7,169 nt of DNA from Bryobacterales bacterium (GTDB lineage: Bacteria > Acidobacteriota > Terriglobia > Bryobacterales > Bryobacteraceae): contig PLRZ01000062.1 of NCBI GenBank assembly GCA_003164075.1, positions 1 through 7,169 of the forward strand, in the 5' to 3' direction. Numbering within the stretch: position 1 is the first letter of the stretch; each line of letters opens with the position of its first letter. Shown piece by piece: positions 6,705 through 7,169 of the stretch. The notes beneath the pieces were generated by a model. The model saw only the letters and a program-made list of their open reading frames with translations. It was not told where the DNA came from and did no database searches. The translations under genes were made by a program, and so were the position numbers.

Positions 6705-6723
6705 GGAATAATTGAGTTCACCC

Positions 6724-7169
6724 ATGAGTTTTCCATGCACACCCGCCGATTCTCGCGTTACTAACTTGAGGGTGGATCCCGCGGCCATACGCACGCTCAT
6801 TGTGGATGACGAACCCATCGCGCGCCAGGTGCTACGCGACGAACTCGAAGCGTTTTCGGACGTCGAAATCGCCGGCGAAGCGGCCAATGGCAACGATGCC
6901 CTGGGCGAGATCGTCCGGCTCAAGCCCGATCTGGTTTTCCTGGATCTGGAGATGCCGGGCATGGGCGGTTTCGAAGTGATCCGCCGTTTGCCGGAAGGCG
7001 TGCTCCCCATCGTGGTCATCGTCACCGCCTACGATCGGCACGCCATCCGCGCTTTTGAAGCTGGCGCGCTCGATTACCTGCTGAAGCCGGTCAGCCGGGA
7101 GCGGCTGGAGAAGGCCCTGGACCGCGCCCGAGCCTTGCGCGGCAAGACCCGCGAGGTGGCCGAGCGGCT
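6724..7169 (+). CDS. LytTR-type response regulator, receiver domain (3' end beyond the window)
   Basis: Partial gene: 148 codons, open at the window end. From residue 23 it carries a receiver domain closely similar to regulator 1, with D28/D29, phosphoacceptor D74 (VFLDLEMP), T101 and K121 (LLKP). Long blocks are near identical (RTLIVDDEPIAR, FEAGALDYLLKPV, RARALR). By that similarity the missing part should be a LytTR DNA-binding domain, but this is not seen. ATG 6724 is the only in-frame ATG after the TAA at 6709-6711. It adds about 22 residues (MSFPCTPADS..) not usual before a receiver and has only a weak GAG upstream. GTG 6772 would give a normal N-terminus but has GAGG directly abutting it. 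The start is therefore open. The gene is divergent from receptor 2 across 148 bp containing mirrored repeat arrays. Confidence 0.9.
   Translation, partial: MSFPCTPADSRVTNLRVDPAAIRTLIVDDEPIARQVLRDELEAFSDVEIAGEAANGNDALGEIVRLKPDLVFLDLEMPGMGGFEVIRRLPEGVLPIVVIVTAYDRHAIRAFEAGALDYLLKPVSRERLEKALDRARALRGKTREVAER

Noticed and set aside
6576..7025. N-terminal extension of receptor 2 by 150 residues
   Set aside because: The segment is antisense to the receiver domain of regulator 2 and precedes a proper signal peptide at 6575.

Overview
The window is GC-rich bacterial DNA holding two copies of one module: a LytTR-type response regulator beside a very large TonB-dependent outer-membrane receptor. Each receptor has an N-terminal carboxypeptidase-regulatory-like domain ahead of its plug. 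The receptor type (Oar-like, C-terminal signature ALYNFLSTFSGTH..TPR) together with LytTR regulators suggests an Acidobacteria member of the Solibacter/Bryobacter kind. That assignment is inferred from protein style, not from a database hit.

Layout. Positions 1-284 are non-coding: a hairpin at the left edge, a 93-nt segment closed by an 8-bp inverted repeat (41-133), then a repeat-containing promoter region. 285-1037 (+) is regulator 1 (REC + LytTR, complete). 1038-1140 is a short control region. 1141-3897 (+) is receptor 1 (918 aa). 3898-4022 is a convergent intergenic region with strong hairpins. 4023-6575 (-) is receptor 2 (850 aa), a paralogue of receptor 1. 6576-6723 is a divergent control region. 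6724 to the window end (+) is regulator 2, whose receiver domain is complete but whose output domain is cut off.

The most interesting signal is in the control regions. All four genes are preceded by direct repeats of a NCCGYNNNY 9-mer, pointing in the direction of the gene and placed exactly 21 bp start to start (one step is 22). There are three repeats before regulator 1, three before receptor 1, three before receptor 2 (minus strand) and two before regulator 2. In the divergent region the two arrays are mirror images about position 6673 (sites at +/-2 and +/-23). The unit and the period fit the known LytTR DNA-binding mode: 9-bp direct repeats related to [TA][AC][CA]GTTN[AG][TG] with about 12 bp between them. 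The simplest model is that these regulators control the receptors and themselves through a shared operator. No histidine kinase, TonB/ExbB/ExbD or substrate-processing gene lies in the window, so the signal and cargo are unknown.
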